Source of the DNA: Salinicoccus luteus DSM 17002
Lineage (GTDB): Bacteria; Bacillota; Bacilli; Staphylococcales; Salinicoccaceae
Length of the DNA stretch: 64,000 nucleotides
NCBI RefSeq assembly: GCF_000712035.1
Contig: NZ_JONV01000006.1
Span: 1-64,000, forward strand
Direction of reading: 5' to 3'
The notes under the pieces are model-generated. The model was not told where the DNA came from. It saw only the letters and a program-made list of their open reading frames with translations, and made no database searches. Both the position numbers and the translations under genes were made by a program. Below, piece by piece: positions 34,273 through 43,655 of this stretch (its first letter is position 1; each line of letters begins with the position of its first letter).

Positions 34273-35313
34273 CTATTCGGCTGGCTCCTCGGTGGATTCT
34301 TCAGTGGATTCCTCGGTGGATTCTTCAGTGGATTCCTCCGCGGATTCTTCAGTGGATTCCTCGCTGGATTCCTCGGAACCGGAATTCAAGTATGTTTCTT
34401 CAATATATGTGCGGATTTCTTCATTTTCAAACTCGACATTGTATTCCTCGAGAAGGTCATTATAAAATCCGAGCACCTGATCCTGGTTTTCCTGGATCTT
34501 CTGGCTTACAACCTGGCGTTTGACGCCATCCAGTTCTTCATCAATGTTCTCTTCTTCATGCCTTTTGATGATATGGTAGCCGAAATCGGATTCGACTACA
34601 TCGGATACTTCGCCCTTTTCAAGTTCGAAAAGGGCGTTCTCGAACGGTTCGACCATCTGTCCACGCTGGACGTAGCCAAGTTCTCCATTGTTTTCTGCAC
34701 TGCCTGTATCATCGGATTCTTCAGAAGCCAATTCACCGAAGTCGGCACCGTCCTCGATTTGCTGATGCAGGGATTCAGCTTTCTCCTGCGCTTCCTCATC
34801 ACTCAGACCATCCTCTTCTTCGGATACTTCAACGAGTATATGTGAGGCTTCTCGTACGGAGTCTTTCGCCTCTTCATCCGTCACTTCGAATTTCTCGGCA
34901 AAGAACTTATCATGGTACGCATTGTTGATGCGCTGCTCCTTATACTGTTCCACCGTCATGCCCGGCTGCTGCTGCTGGAGCACCATGGCGAACTGTTCCT
35001 CTCCGCCCATGCTTTCAATCTCTTCATTAATTTGGGATTCGATCTCTTCACGGTCGACTTCGTCACTGTATTTGTCCTGCAGTATGGAATCCAGGGTCAA
35101 CTGGAAAGTACGGTTTGCGATATTATCGGTACCGAGTTCGTTAAGTATATCGTCAGTAGTGACTTCTCCTGCGTCACTTGTTGCGAGCACATCACCATAT
35201 TCCGTTTCACCATTTTCACTGCCTGTGGCGTTTTCACTACTGCTGTCATCTGAACATCCAGCAAGACCGATGAGGCCCAAACCGACCACAATTGGCGCTA
35301 ATTTTTTTCTCAT
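34273..35313 (-). CDS. prsA: PrsA-like foldase lipoprotein
   Basis: A 346-aa lipoprotein with lipobox IGLAGC (Cys20), a helical N-terminal chaperone region, a parvulin PPIase domain (ASHILVE, FGELASEESDD, LGYVQRGQMVEPFE, GYHIIKRHEE) and a short helical region. It helps secreted proteins fold outside the membrane. The last ~32 residues are an acidic repeat of Ser/Thr-Glu-Glu (see 34276-34374), absent from staphylococcal PrsA. Gene order prsA-yhaH-hit is conserved with Bacillus and Staphylococcus. Confidence 0.93.
   Translation of the reverse strand: MRKKLAPIVVGLGLIGLAGCSDDSSSENATGSENGETEYGDVLATSDAGEVTTDDILNELGTDNIANRTFQLTLDSILQDKYSDEVDREEIESQINEEIESMGGEEQFAMVLQQQQPGMTVEQYKEQRINNAYHDKFFAEKFEVTDEEAKDSVREASHILVEVSEEEDGLSDEEAQEKAESLHQQIEDGADFGELASEESDDTGSAENNGELGYVQRGQMVEPFENALFELEKGEVSDVVESDFGYHIIKRHEEENIDEELDGVKRQVVSQKIQENQDQVLGFYNDLLEEYNVEFENEEIRTYIEETYLNSGSEESSEESTEESAEESTEESTEESTEESTEEPAE
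34276..34374. repeat. imperfect tandem repeat in the 3' end of prsA
   Basis: Repeated units of about 12 bp (GGATTCTTCAGT / GGATTCCTCGGT) in alternation encode the (S/T)EES-type tail of PrsA. The repeat is in phase with the reading frame, so copy number could change without a frameshift. Confidence 0.8.
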
Positions 35314-35360
35314 TTCACAATTCTCCTTTAAATTTGGCTACAGGAGATAATATATCACAA

Positions 35361-35398
35361 TAAAGTAGCGGGGTACAAATGATTGTACACCCGCTATC
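35361..35398 (-). terminator. probable terminator of yhaH
   Basis: On the minus strand TAGCGGGTGTACA pairs with TGTACCCCGCTA; the T-run after it (ACTTTATT) is weak. Confidence 0.6.
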
Positions 35399-35404
35399 AA
35401 ATGG

Positions 35405-35764
35405 TTACTTGTCTTTTGTAAAAGTATTCTGAACCTCTTCAACCCTGTTTTGAATATTTTCCACATTTTCCTGGATATGTTCAATATTGGGGTTGATGTC
35501 GGCCTTGTAGTTGCTGATCATCGTCTTGACTTCGTCCCCCAGTGTCTTGAATACTTCCTGGGATTCGTGCTTTGTCTTCAGGAAGGAGGATTTCACCTCA
35601 TTGGCCTCTATTTTGAGCTGGTCCATCTGGGATTTCATATCACCCGAACCGGATTTCAGCGAAGACTGCAGTTCACTTCCGGATTTCGGTGCATTCATCA
35701 GTGATATCAGTGAGCCTCCCGTCACACCAACGAGAAAACCGATTGCAATATTTTTGAATTTCAT
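35405..35764 (-). CDS. yhaH: YtxH-domain protein YhaH
   Basis: A 119-aa protein with one N-terminal membrane segment containing the glycine-rich IAIGFLVGVTGGSLISLMNAPKSG (YtxH pattern), then a long amphipathic helix ending in NTFTKDK. It lies between prsA and hit, as in B. subtilis. Function unknown; related proteins are stress-induced. Confidence 0.82.
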   Translation of the reverse strand: MKFKNIAIGFLVGVTGGSLISLMNAPKSGSELQSSLKSGSGDMKSQMDQLKIEANEVKSSFLKTKHESQEVFKTLGDEVKTMISNYKADINPNIEHIQENVENIQNRVEEVQNTFTKDK

Positions 35765-35812
35765 AGCATGTCACGTCCTTTTTTATATACCAATACCCTG
35801 CTGTCTGATGGG

Positions 35813-36241
35813 TTATGCATCCAGACGGTCACGGATGGCATTTTCAATTTCCGTTTTCTCTTCGTCGGTCCGTTTTTTCTCATCCTGCTCCCATTTGTAG
35901 CCGAAGCCGTCATACTCTTCCTTGTAGCGGGGGATGAGGTGGAAATGGATATGGTATACGGACTGGGAAGCGAATGCGCCGTTATTCTGTACAACATTCA
36001 GTCCTTCCGGAGAGAAGGCATCCCTGATGGCGTTGGCGACTTTTGTAACGACCTTCATGAGATGGGCACCTGTTTCCTCATCGAGGTCATAGATGTTCTC
36101 AATCGGTTTCCTCGGCACGACAAGCGTGTGCCCTTTGGATAGGGGGAAGGCGTCCATGAATGCGATGCAGACATCGTCTTCATATACGATATTTGCCGGG
36201 ATGTCACCTTCTGCAATCTGTTCAAAAATAGTTTTACTCAT
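35813..36241 (-). CDS. hit: HIT family hydrolase
   Basis: A 142-aa histidine-triad protein. The active site HIHFHLIP (triad H-x-H-x-H) is near residue 100, with KGHTLVVPR upstream and zinc-less C-terminus. HIT enzymes hydrolyse nucleoside phosphoramidates or dinucleoside polyphosphates. ATG at 36241 follows GGAGGT by 7 nt. Divergent from ecsA, as in Bacillus. Confidence 0.93.
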   Translation of the reverse strand: MSKTIFEQIAEGDIPANIVYEDDVCIAFMDAFPLSKGHTLVVPRKPIENIYDLDEETGAHLMKVVTKVANAIRDAFSPEGLNVVQNNGAFASQSVYHIHFHLIPRYKEEYDGFGYKWEQDEKKRTDEEKTEIENAIRDRLDA

Positions 36242-36326
36242 TCGTTGTACCTCCATTGTTCAGTTATGATATATTTACTTGGTACAAGTATACAAATAAT
36301 ATATATTAATTAAAAGGAAGTCGAAT

Positions 36327-37067
36327 ATGGTACTTCAAATAGATGGACTGACAGGTGGATATTCAAAGACACCGGTAATACATGATATTTCCTTCAACAT
36401 CGGACATGGGGAGATCGTCGGCCTCATCGGCCTGAACGGCGCCGGCAAAAGTACGACGATCAAGCATATCCTCGGACTGCTGCGTCCGCATTCGGGCGAA
36501 ATCAAGGTAGGGGGGATGACTGCCTCGGAGGATATAGAATCCTACAGGCGGCAGCTTGCCTACATTCCTGAAACACCGATTCTCTATGAGGAACTGACCC
36601 TGAAGGAGCATATACAGATGACGGCGATGGCATACGGCATCGATGAATCCACGGCGATGGCACGTGCAGAGCGGCTCCTCAAAGTATTCAGGCTCGAGAC
36701 GAAAGTGGATATGTTCCCGACACACTTTTCAAAAGGGATGAAGCAGAAGGTGATGCTGATCTGTGCGTTCCTTTCGCACCCGGACCTCTACATCATAGAC
36801 GAACCGTTTCTCGGGCTCGATCCACTTGGCATCGAATCCCTGATCGAGCTGATGGTCGAAGAGAAGCACAATGGCCGGTCGATACTGATGAGTACGCATA
36901 TACTTGCCACGGCTGAAAGATACTGTGACCGGTTCGCCATCATCGACGAGGGACGTCTGATTGCGATCGGCAGCCTGGAAGCACTCCGCAGGGAATTCAA
37001 TATGCCGGGGGCCACACTGGATGAAGTGTATCTCAAGATTACAGGAGGCGGCACCCAAAATGACTGA
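36327..37067 (+). CDS. ecsA: ABC transporter ATP-binding protein EcsA
   Basis: A 246-aa ABC ATPase. Walker A is GLNGAGKST (residues ~36-44), the signature HFSKGMKQK replaces LSGGQ, as is typical of Ecs, and Walker B is LYIIDEPFLGLDP. With EcsB it forms an exporter affecting secretion and intramembrane proteolysis in Bacillus; the substrate is unsettled. It overlaps ecsB by 8 nt. Confidence 0.94.
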   Translation: MVLQIDGLTGGYSKTPVIHDISFNIGHGEIVGLIGLNGAGKSTTIKHILGLLRPHSGEIKVGGMTASEDIESYRRQLAYIPETPILYEELTLKEHIQMTAMAYGIDESTAMARAERLLKVFRLETKVDMFPTHFSKGMKQKVMLICAFLSHPDLYIIDEPFLGLDPLGIESLIELMVEEKHNGRSILMSTHILATAERYCDRFAIIDEGRLIAIGSLEALRREFNMPGATLDEVYLKITGGGTQND

Positions 37068-38262
37068 GCAGCTATTTCGGGAGAGAATGAATGCGGACAT
37101 AGAAAGAAGGAGCTACTATGGCAAATTCATTTTCAACAGTCATTTCCTCATTTTCCTGACAATCGCCTCCGGCTTTTTCCTATATTCGCTGCTCAGCCTC
37201 ATCCAGACGCTCGAGCCTTCATTATGGCAGGACGTCGCTGCAGCGCTTCTAGTGAGCATCACGCTCATCCCGGCCTACCGGACGCTGCTGAAGCGGGCGG
37301 ATGGCGTGTTCCTGCTGCCCTATGAGGCGAAGTTCAGCAGGTATATGACATCTGCCGACAGATATTCGCTGACGCTGGGTCTTGCGAAACCCATCCTTGG
37401 GGGCATCGTCGCAGTCCTGCTCCTGACGGTGGGGCACGGCATCATGCAGATCCTTGTATTTGTGGCAGCAGGCATCATCTTCTATGTAATGAACTATCAT
37501 ATCAAGAAGGCCGCAATCAACTCCGATGTGTCGAATGCTGCCGTCATCGCTATGCTGATGGCATTGAATTTCATTTCGCTGCTGCTGATTCTGCAGCACC
37601 CGCTGTGGATCATCCCTGCGGCCATCGGCATCTATATGCTGATGGGATACATGAGGAAGCGGCGTCATTCCCAGCTGGACTGGAGTACACTGATCGACTA
37701 TGAGGAAGCCCAGCTCAACAAGTACTATCAGAATGTTGCACTGTTTACGAATGTCAGCCACATTGACAAGCAGTTCAAAAGAAGAAGGTATCTGGACCCC
37801 TTCCTGTGGAAGCCGAAGGGCGATGCCTTCAGCAAGGAACGGATGTACGAATACCTTTTCTACCGGACATTTGCACGGGACCATGACCTGCCGATGATCA
37901 TCCTGCGGCTCATCCTGCTGTTTGGCATCGTCATGGTGTGGATCGGCAACCTTTACCTTTCGGTCATCATCGTGCTGTTCGGCATCTACATCATCGTCCT
38001 GCAGATGTCGCAGATCTATACTGCCCAGGCCTATCTGCTCTGGCCGAAGGTCTGGCCGGTGGACCGCAGTTTCATCCAGAGGAGCTACATCACCTATTCG
38101 CACAAGCTCGTATTCGTGATTGCGGTCATCTTCAGCCTGGTCTTCCTGGGTGTGCATATCCAATACTTCTATCTTGTACTGCTGTTTCCACTATGGGGAT
38201 ACATCATCAATAGGACTTTGAGCAGGACGGTATATAAAAAGGAACAGGAATTAAGCGACTGA
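37060..38262 (+). CDS. ecsB: ABC transporter permease EcsB
   Basis: A 400-aa membrane protein with about eight to ten helices and a basic cytoplasmic stretch (KQFKRRRYLDPFLWKPKGD). It starts MTEQLFRERMNADIERRSYY at 37060, with AGGAGG 10 nt upstream, overlapping the end of ecsA. No ecsC follows, as in Staphylococcus. The stop codon lies in the bidirectional terminator 38251-38280. Confidence 0.92.
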   Translation: MTEQLFRERMNADIERRSYYGKFIFNSHFLIFLTIASGFFLYSLLSLIQTLEPSLWQDVAAALLVSITLIPAYRTLLKRADGVFLLPYEAKFSRYMTSADRYSLTLGLAKPILGGIVAVLLLTVGHGIMQILVFVAAGIIFYVMNYHIKKAAINSDVSNAAVIAMLMALNFISLLLILQHPLWIIPAAIGIYMLMGYMRKRRHSQLDWSTLIDYEEAQLNKYYQNVALFTNVSHIDKQFKRRRYLDPFLWKPKGDAFSKERMYEYLFYRTFARDHDLPMIILRLILLFGIVMVWIGNLYLSVIIVLFGIYIIVLQMSQIYTAQAYLLWPKVWPVDRSFIQRSYITYSHKLVFVIAVIFSLVFLGVHIQYFYLVLLFPLWGYIINRTLSRTVYKKEQELSD

Positions 38263-38280
38263 ATAATTCAGTCGCTTAAA
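38251..38280. terminator. bidirectional terminator overlapping both gene ends
   Basis: TTAAGCGACTGAAT and its exact complement. It includes the ecsB stop and reaches the end of the convergent traP. Confidence 0.8.
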
Positions 38281-38803
38281 ATTCGTCTTCCGTATCTTCT
38301 TCATTGTCCTTGAGGGGCAGGTAGAGCTTGGAGGAGATGGATTTGTGGAACAGCGACTCCGCCGTGCGGTACTTGGCAAGAGCTTCGGTGCTCAGATAGT
38401 TCCTGTAGCTGTTCGTCTGCTTGAAATCGTTGTAGGTTGAAGTCTGGGCCCATTGGATGAGGACGAGGTAGGAATCTTCACCCAGTGCTTCGCCTATGCG
38501 GTGGGATTGGACCCCTCTCGTCCCGGAGAGTATTTCGTTCAGATCGGCAAGGTGGCCATGAAGCGGGCCTTTCCTCTCATCCGGCACAGGAATGAAGTGC
38601 ATTGATGTCGGGTTGTCCTCGTCGAGTGTCCCGGATGAATACTGCAGGTCGTAGGAATTGCGCGAACTGAAGAGGCTGTCGCTGCTGTCGCTTTCATAAT
38701 AGAGGACGGCATCCTGCCCCATGGCGGCAATGTTCACATCCCTGTGCTTTTTCTTCAGATCCTGCATATAGGTTATCGTTCCTGTTGTCAAATGTAGTTT
38801 CAT
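38276..38803 (-). CDS. traP: TraP-like protein (ABM/heme-oxygenase-like fold)
   Basis: A 175-aa cytosolic protein. The position between ecsB and hemE is that of traP in Staphylococcus, and the sequence shows the same pattern: MKLHLTTGTITYMQDL start, FIPVPDER, RGVQSHRI, YLVLIQWAQTSTYNDFKQTN, YLSTEALAKY and a LYLP end. S. aureus TRAP was proposed as a quorum-sensing target of agr, a claim later disputed; a heme-oxygenase-like or protective role next to heme genes is an alternative. Two adjacent ATGs follow GAGGTGAAC; the second is better spaced and was chosen. Confidence 0.8.
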   Translation of the reverse strand: MKLHLTTGTITYMQDLKKKHRDVNIAAMGQDAVLYYESDSSDSLFSSRNSYDLQYSSGTLDEDNPTSMHFIPVPDERKGPLHGHLADLNEILSGTRGVQSHRIGEALGEDSYLVLIQWAQTSTYNDFKQTNSYRNYLSTEALAKYRTAESLFHKSISSKLYLPLKDNEEDTEDEF

Positions 38804-38884
38804 CATGTTCACCTCGTAAGTAGTCTTAATAGGTCTATACCTTAAAGCCAAGAGGGGTAAACGTGCAAAAAATAAATCAAATTT

Positions 38885-38912
38885 TTGACATTATGGTCCT
38901 AATTAATAATAA
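38885..38912 (+). promoter_or_regulatory. sigma-A promoter of hemEHY
   Basis: TTGACA (38885-38890), 16-nt spacer, TAATAA (38907-38912), 54 nt before the GTG start of hemE. Confidence 0.6.
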
Positions 38913-38918
38913 CTATCA
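38904..38918. promoter_or_regulatory. Fur/PerR-like box over the hemE promoter
   Basis: TAATAATAACTATCA agrees with the 7-1-7 consensus TGATAATNATTATCA at 12 of 14 positions and covers the proposed -10. A Fur-family repressor bound here would block transcription. Iron or peroxide control of hemEHY is inferred. Confidence 0.55.
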
Positions 38919-38966
38919 TCAATGTGTTAAAATATTGATGGATATTAAAAATTGGAGGAGAAAATT

Positions 38967-39992
38967 GTGTTCAATGATACGATAATTAAAGCGGCAAGAG
39001 GAGAAAAGACCGATTATACTCCTGTCTGGTTCATGAGACAGGTCGGAAGAAGCCAGCCAGAGTATAACAAGGTCAAAGAAAAATACTCTCTGATGGAGAT
39101 TACGCACCAGCCGGAGCTGACCGCTTATCTGACTGCGACACCAGTCGAGAACTATGATGTGGATGCGGCCGTGCTGTACAAGGATATCGTTTCTCCTCTG
39201 GCCCCCCTCGGCGTTGATGTGGACATCAAGCCGGGTGTCGGGCCTGTCATACAGAATCCCATCCGTGACATAAAGGATGTGGAGAAGCTTGGGGAGCTCG
39301 ATCCCTACAAGGATCTCGACTATATCTACAAGACCATCGAGATACTGACGAAAGAGAAATTGAACGTTCCTCTCATCGGCTTCTGTGGCGCACCGTTCAC
39401 AGTGGCCAGCTATATGATCGAAGGCGGTCCGTCTAAGAACTACCACAAGACGAAGAAGATGATGTACAACCAGCCGGAAACATGGTTCAGACTGATGGAC
39501 AAGCTGACTGAGATGAGCATCCGCTACTTGCGGGCACAGGTCGAGTCGGGGGCGAGCCTCATCCAGATATTCGATTCGTGGGGCGGCGCACTGAGCCGCG
39601 AGGACTATGCCTACTATCTTTCCCCTTCAATGAACAAAATCATCAGCAGTGTAAGGGAGATGGGTGCACCGGTCATCGTATTCGGCATCGGAGCATCTCA
39701 TTTGATTCCGGAATGGAACACACTTAATATGGATGTCATCGGTCTCGACTGGAGAACCTCAATTGACCAGGCAAGGGAGCTCGGCGTTACAAAGGCGCTC
39801 CAGGGCAATCTCGATCCTGCATTGCTTCTGGCCGACTGGCAGGTGATCGAGGACCGGGCGAAAGCCATCCTCGACCAGGGCAGAAATGAAGGCCATATAT
39901 TTAATCTGGGCCACGGGGTCTTCCCTGAAGTGGATCCGGAGACACTTAGGAAATTAACTTCATTTGTACATGAATACAGTAAAGGAAAGTGA
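38967..39992 (+). CDS. hemE: uroporphyrinogen decarboxylase
   Basis: A 341-aa enzyme converting uroporphyrinogen III to coproporphyrinogen [18 protein letters not shown] is the substrate-binding signature; [32 protein letters not shown] and [11 protein letters not shown] follow. GTG at 38967 has GGAGGAG 8 nt upstream; an earlier in-frame TTG overlaps that site. First gene of hemEHY, the late steps of the coproporphyrin-dependent heme pathway of Gram-positives. Confidence 0.96.
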   Translation: MFNDTIIKAARGEKTDYTPVWFMRQVGRSQPEYNKVKEKYSLMEITHQPELTAYLTATPVENYDVDAAVLYKDIVSPLAPLGVDVDIKPGVGPVIQNPIRDIKDVEKLGELDPYKDLDYIYKTIEILTKEKLNVPLIGFCGAPFTVASYMIEGGPSKNYHKTKKMMYNQPETWFRLMDKLTEMSIRYLRAQVESGASLIQIFDSWGGALSREDYAYYLSPSMNKIISSVREMGAPVIVFGIGASHLIPEWNTLNMDVIGLDWRTSIDQARELGVTKALQGNLDPALLLADWQVIEDRAKAILDQGRNEGHIFNLGHGVFPEVDPETLRKLTSFVHEYSKGK

Positions 39993-39997
39993 TTGGA

Positions 39998-40915
39998 ATG
40001 AAAGAGAAAAAAGGTCTACTCGTAATGGCGTATGGTACGCCGTATAAAGAAGAGGATATCGAACCCTACTACACCCATATCCGCAGGGGCAGAAAGCCGT
40101 CCGAAGAAGCACTCCAGGATCTGAAGGACCGCTACGAAGCAATCGGCGGCATCTCTCCATTGGCCGATACGACGAAGCGTCAGGCGGAAGCACTGGTCAG
40201 CCAGCTGAACCAGTCGCAGAATGAGATCGAATATGAACTGTTCATCGGCCTCAAGCACATCGATCCGTTCATCGAGGACGCAGTCGAGGCGATGAACGAC
40301 CATGGCATCAAGGAAGCGGTATCCGTCGTACTGGCACCGCACTACTCCAACTTCTCCGTCGGTTCCTACAACAAGCGGGCGAAAGAGGAAGCCGACAAGT
40401 ACGGCATTTCCATCAAATCTGTGGAATCATACTACGAACAGCAGCCGTTCATCGACTTCTGGACGGAAGCGGTAAAATCCTCCCTCAGTGAAGTGCCGGA
40501 ATCAGAACGCGGTGAGACGGCAGTGGTTGTGAGTGCCCACAGCCTCCCTGAAAAGATCAAGGAGCATAATGACCCGTATCCGGATCAGCTCGAGGAAACA
40601 GCACAGCTCATCAAGGAGAATGCGGATCTCAAGAACGTCCATATCGGATGGCAGTCCGAAGGCAATACACCGGACCCATGGCTCGGTCCGGACGTACAGG
40701 ATCTGACGAAGGATCTTTATGACGAAAAAGGCTACAAACATTTCATATACCTTCCAGTCGGGTTCGTCTGTGAGCATCTCGAAGTCCTCTATGACAACGA
40801 TGTCGAGTGCAAGGATGTCTGTGATGAAGTGGGCGCGGGATACCACAGGCCGACAATGCCGAACACGGACGAGCGTTTCATTCAGGCAATGATCAACGAA
40901 ATAAACAGACTGTAG
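39998..40915 (+). CDS. hemH: coproporphyrin III ferrochelatase
   Basis: A 305-aa soluble ferrochelatase (CpfC), inserting iron into coproporphyrin III. Active-site His lies in [14 protein letters not shown] and a conserved Glu in [23 protein letters not shown] is also typical. No C-terminal Fe-S cysteines or membrane tail. It starts 5 nt after hemE. Confidence 0.95.
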   Translation: MKEKKGLLVMAYGTPYKEEDIEPYYTHIRRGRKPSEEALQDLKDRYEAIGGISPLADTTKRQAEALVSQLNQSQNEIEYELFIGLKHIDPFIEDAVEAMNDHGIKEAVSVVLAPHYSNFSVGSYNKRAKEEADKYGISIKSVESYYEQQPFIDFWTEAVKSSLSEVPESERGETAVVVSAHSLPEKIKEHNDPYPDQLEETAQLIKENADLKNVHIGWQSEGNTPDPWLGPDVQDLTKDLYDEKGYKHFIYLPVGFVCEHLEVLYDNDVECKDVCDEVGAGYHRPTMPNTDERFIQAMINEINRL

Positions 40916-40933
40916 TAAAGAAGGCTGATTATA

Positions 40934-42304
40934 GTGAAAAAGGTAGCAATCATAGGCGCAGGGATAACCGGATTATCCGCAGCCCATTATCTGTCCAAGC
41001 AGGAAGGTGTCGAAGTGGACCTCTTCGAGCAGAGCGACAGGGCAGGCGGCAAGATCAGGACGCACCAGCAGGATGGCTATACGATCGAGCTCGGTCCCGA
41101 ATCGTATCTTGCCAGGAAGAAAATCCTCACTGAACTGGCCGAAGAGATCGGCCTCGGCGATGACCTCGTCCGCAACCAGACGGGCACGTCATATATTTAT
41201 GTGAATAAGAAGCTGTCGCCCCTCCCGAAAGGGGCGGTGCTCGGCATGCCGACAGAACTGGTGCCTTTCCTGACGACGGACCTCATCTCAGCACGGGCCA
41301 AACTCAGGGCCGGCCTTGATTTCGTCAAGAAGCCGATCAAAGTGCACACCGACATCTCCGTCGGTGAGTTCTTCCGGAGCAGGCTCGGTGATGAAGTGCT
41401 CGAGAACATCGTCGAACCGCTCCTGTCCGGCATCTACAGCACCAACATCGATGAACTGAGCCTGATGTCCACCTTCCCGAACTTCAAGGAGATGGAAGAG
41501 CAGCACGGCAGCCTCATCAAAGGGGTCTATCACCAGAAGAACAGTGCTCCGAAAAGCGCGCCTGGCAAGAAGCAGGGCCAGTTCCTCCAATTCAAGAACG
41601 GGCTGCAGTCGTTCATAGACAGGCTCCTCGAAGTGATTCGGGAGAACGGCGTATCGACACATTTCAACCATGATGTGACCACCATCGAAAAAGACGGCGG
41701 GACATATGCGCTCACCGTCAATGGGGAAACACGCACATACGACAATGTCATCATCACGACGCCGCACTTCCAGTACAAGAGATGGTTCCAAGACATGCCG
41801 CTTGAATACTTCAAGCACATGAAGGCCACAAGCGTCGCAACGGTCGTCATGGCCTTTGATGATCATCAGGTGAAGAATGAGATCGACGGCACTGGTTTCG
41901 TAGTGAGCAGGAAGATGGATACTTCCATCACGGCATGCACATGGACCAACAAGAAATGGGCGCATGCTGCACCGGATGGCAAGACGCTCCTGCGTGCCTA
42001 TGTCGGCAGGCCAGGGGACTACATCGTAGAAGAGAAGGATGATGAAGAAATCGTACGTCTTGCCCGCAAAGATTTGGATCAGATCATGACGATCAATGGT
42101 GAGCCCGAGTTCACTATTGTGACGAAGCTGAAGCATTCCATGCCGCAGTACAAAGTGGGCCACAAGGAAATGATCCGTGGCATTCATGAGTATATGGCAG
42201 AACACTATCCGGGCGTTGTACTGACAGGCGCCTCACATAGCGGCGTCGGTCTGCCGGACTGTGTCAGACAGGCCAAAGAAGCAGTAGAGTCAATTACAGA
42301 ATAG
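40934..42304 (+). CDS. hemY: coproporphyrinogen III oxidase (oxygen-dependent, FAD)
   Basis: A 456-aa FAD enzyme (CgoX) that oxidises coproporphyrinogen III to coproporphyrin III. N-terminal dinucleotide fold VAIIGAGITGLSAAHYL, then GGKIRTHQQDG and ELGPESYL; C-terminal FAD-contact GASHSGVGLPDCVRQ. It follows hemH by 18 nt. The final enzyme of this route, HemQ, is not in the window. Confidence 0.95.
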   Translation: MKKVAIIGAGITGLSAAHYLSKQEGVEVDLFEQSDRAGGKIRTHQQDGYTIELGPESYLARKKILTELAEEIGLGDDLVRNQTGTSYIYVNKKLSPLPKGAVLGMPTELVPFLTTDLISARAKLRAGLDFVKKPIKVHTDISVGEFFRSRLGDEVLENIVEPLLSGIYSTNIDELSLMSTFPNFKEMEEQHGSLIKGVYHQKNSAPKSAPGKKQGQFLQFKNGLQSFIDRLLEVIRENGVSTHFNHDVTTIEKDGGTYALTVNGETRTYDNVIITTPHFQYKRWFQDMPLEYFKHMKATSVATVVMAFDDHQVKNEIDGTGFVVSRKMDTSITACTWTNKKWAHAAPDGKTLLRAYVGRPGDYIVEEKDDEEIVRLARKDLDQIMTINGEPEFTIVTKLKHSMPQYKVGHKEMIRGIHEYMAEHYPGVVLTGASHSGVGLPDCVRQAKEAVESITE

Positions 42305-42313
42305 ATGGAAAAC

Positions 42314-42358
42314 CATGCCCTGAATGTTATCATATATAATATCAGGGCATTTTTTTAA
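42314..42358 (+). terminator. Rho-independent terminator of hemEHY
   Basis: ATGCCCTGA with TCAGGGCAT followed by TTTTTTT. It ends just before the lplA ribosome site. Confidence 0.82.
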
Positions 42359-42371
42359 GGAGGCAGGTATA

Positions 42372-43361
42372 ATGAAGTTCATTTCAAACAATAATATCAC
42401 CGATCCAATGATCAACCTGGCGATGGAAGAGTACGTACTGCGTGAAATTCCTACAGACGATTCCTACTTCCTGTTCTATGTGAACCAGCCATCCATCATT
42501 ATCGGAAAGAACCAGAATACGATAGAGGAAATAAACGAGTCGTATATACGGGAGAATAACATTAAAGTCGTCCGCCGTGTATCAGGTGGCGGGGCTGTCT
42601 ATCACGATGAAGGCAACCTGAATTTCAGTTTCATTACGGAAGATGACGGGGAAAGCTTCCACAACTTCAGGAAGTTCACACAGCCAATCGTCGATGTGCT
42701 TCAGGATATGGGCGTCAATGCAGAACTTTCCGGCAGGAACGACCTTGAAATCGATGGCAAGAAGGTATCCGGGAACGCGATGTTCAGCCAGAAGGGACGG
42801 ATGTTCTCCCATGGCACACTTATGCTCGACAGTGACATCTCCGAAGTGCAGAACGCCCTGAAGGTCAATCCAAAGAAGATTGAATCGAAGGGTGTCAAAT
42901 CCGTAAGGGGACGTGTCGGCAACATCAACGACTTCATGGATGAGGACCTTGATATCGATACGTTCAAGCAGAAGATTCTGGAATATATCTTTGGTGGGGA
43001 AGAGAACATCGAGGAGTATGTCCTGACGGAGGAAGACTGGGAGAAAATCTATAAGCTTTCTGAAGAGAAGTATCAGACATGGGAATGGAACTATGGCAGG
43101 AATCCCAAATACAACTTCAATGCATCCCACAAATTCGATGCCGGGCTGCTTGATGTCAGACTGGACGTCAAAAAGGGACGTATTCAGCATGCTAAGATAT
43201 TCGGAGACTTCTTCGGCGTAGGGGAAGTGGATGTCATCGAGGAGAAACTGATCGGTGTGGAGCATAACAGGGAAGCGATAGATAAAGCACTCGAAGGAGT
43301 GGACATCAGTTTCTATCTGGGAAGGATCACAAGGGAAGAATTCCTAGACCTGATTGCGTAG
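42372..43361 (+). CDS. lplA: lipoate-protein ligase A
   Basis: A 330-aa ligase attaching lipoate to dehydrogenase E2 and GcvH proteins. Family blocks are NLAMEEYVL, QPSIIIGKNQNT, RRVSGGGAVYHDEGNLNFSF (lipoyl-AMP binding) and SGNAMFSQKGRMFSHGTLML. The C-terminal small domain is present. ATG at 42372 follows AAGGAGG by 8 nt. Monocistronic between terminators. Confidence 0.93.
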   Translation: MKFISNNNITDPMINLAMEEYVLREIPTDDSYFLFYVNQPSIIIGKNQNTIEEINESYIRENNIKVVRRVSGGGAVYHDEGNLNFSFITEDDGESFHNFRKFTQPIVDVLQDMGVNAELSGRNDLEIDGKKVSGNAMFSQKGRMFSHGTLMLDSDISEVQNALKVNPKKIESKGVKSVRGRVGNINDFMDEDLDIDTFKQKILEYIFGGEENIEEYVLTEEDWEKIYKLSEEKYQTWEWNYGRNPKYNFNASHKFDAGLLDVRLDVKKGRIQHAKIFGDFFGVGEVDVIEEKLIGVEHNREAIDKALEGVDISFYLGRITREEFLDLIA

Positions 43362-43371
43362 ACAAATAAAA

Positions 43372-43428
43372 TAGGCTGACTTTTAACTGTATGTACAATC
43401 GTACATGTTAAAAGTCAGCCTTTTTCGT
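43372..43428. terminator. bidirectional terminator
   Basis: AGGCTGACTTTTAAC with GTTAAAAGTCAGCCT, followed by TTTTT, with an inner TGTACAATCGTACA hairpin. Between lplA and the convergent IDEAL-domain gene. Confidence 0.88.
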
Positions 43429-43433
43429 ATCTT

Positions 43434-43655
43434 TTAAGCGGCATCTTCATCTTCATCCGTCAATTCCTTTAGCAGTGATGTGTAGGTCATGAACTTCTCT
43501 TCATCCTTTTCAATGAGGGCCTCTTCCACCTTTTCAGTGTATTGCTTACGATTATAGTCATCCATGGCCTCTTGAAGCAGCAGTTCAGCGGACAGATCGT
43601 TTATCGTGTTGATGAAGACTCGCAACTGGTTAACCGGATATACTTGTTTGTTCAT
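43434..43655 (-). CDS. IDEAL-domain small protein
   Basis: A 73-aa protein whose C-terminal half, KVEEALIEKDEEKFMTYTSL, fits the IDEAL domain pattern of short Firmicutes proteins; it ends in acidic DEDEDAA. ATG 43655 follows AAGGGGGA by 7 nt. It is divergent from comK, with a 216-nt A+T-rich gap. IDEAL proteins are poorly characterised; some are proposed adaptors. A link to comK control is suggested only by position. Confidence 0.75.
   Translation of the reverse strand: MNKQVYPVNQLRVFINTINDLSAELLLQEAMDDYNRKQYTEKVEEALIEKDEEKFMTYTSLLKELTDEDEDAA

Noticed and set aside
34276-34374. CRISPR-like repetition
   Set aside because: Units are about 12 bp, without spacers, in frame inside prsA; a protein tail repeat.
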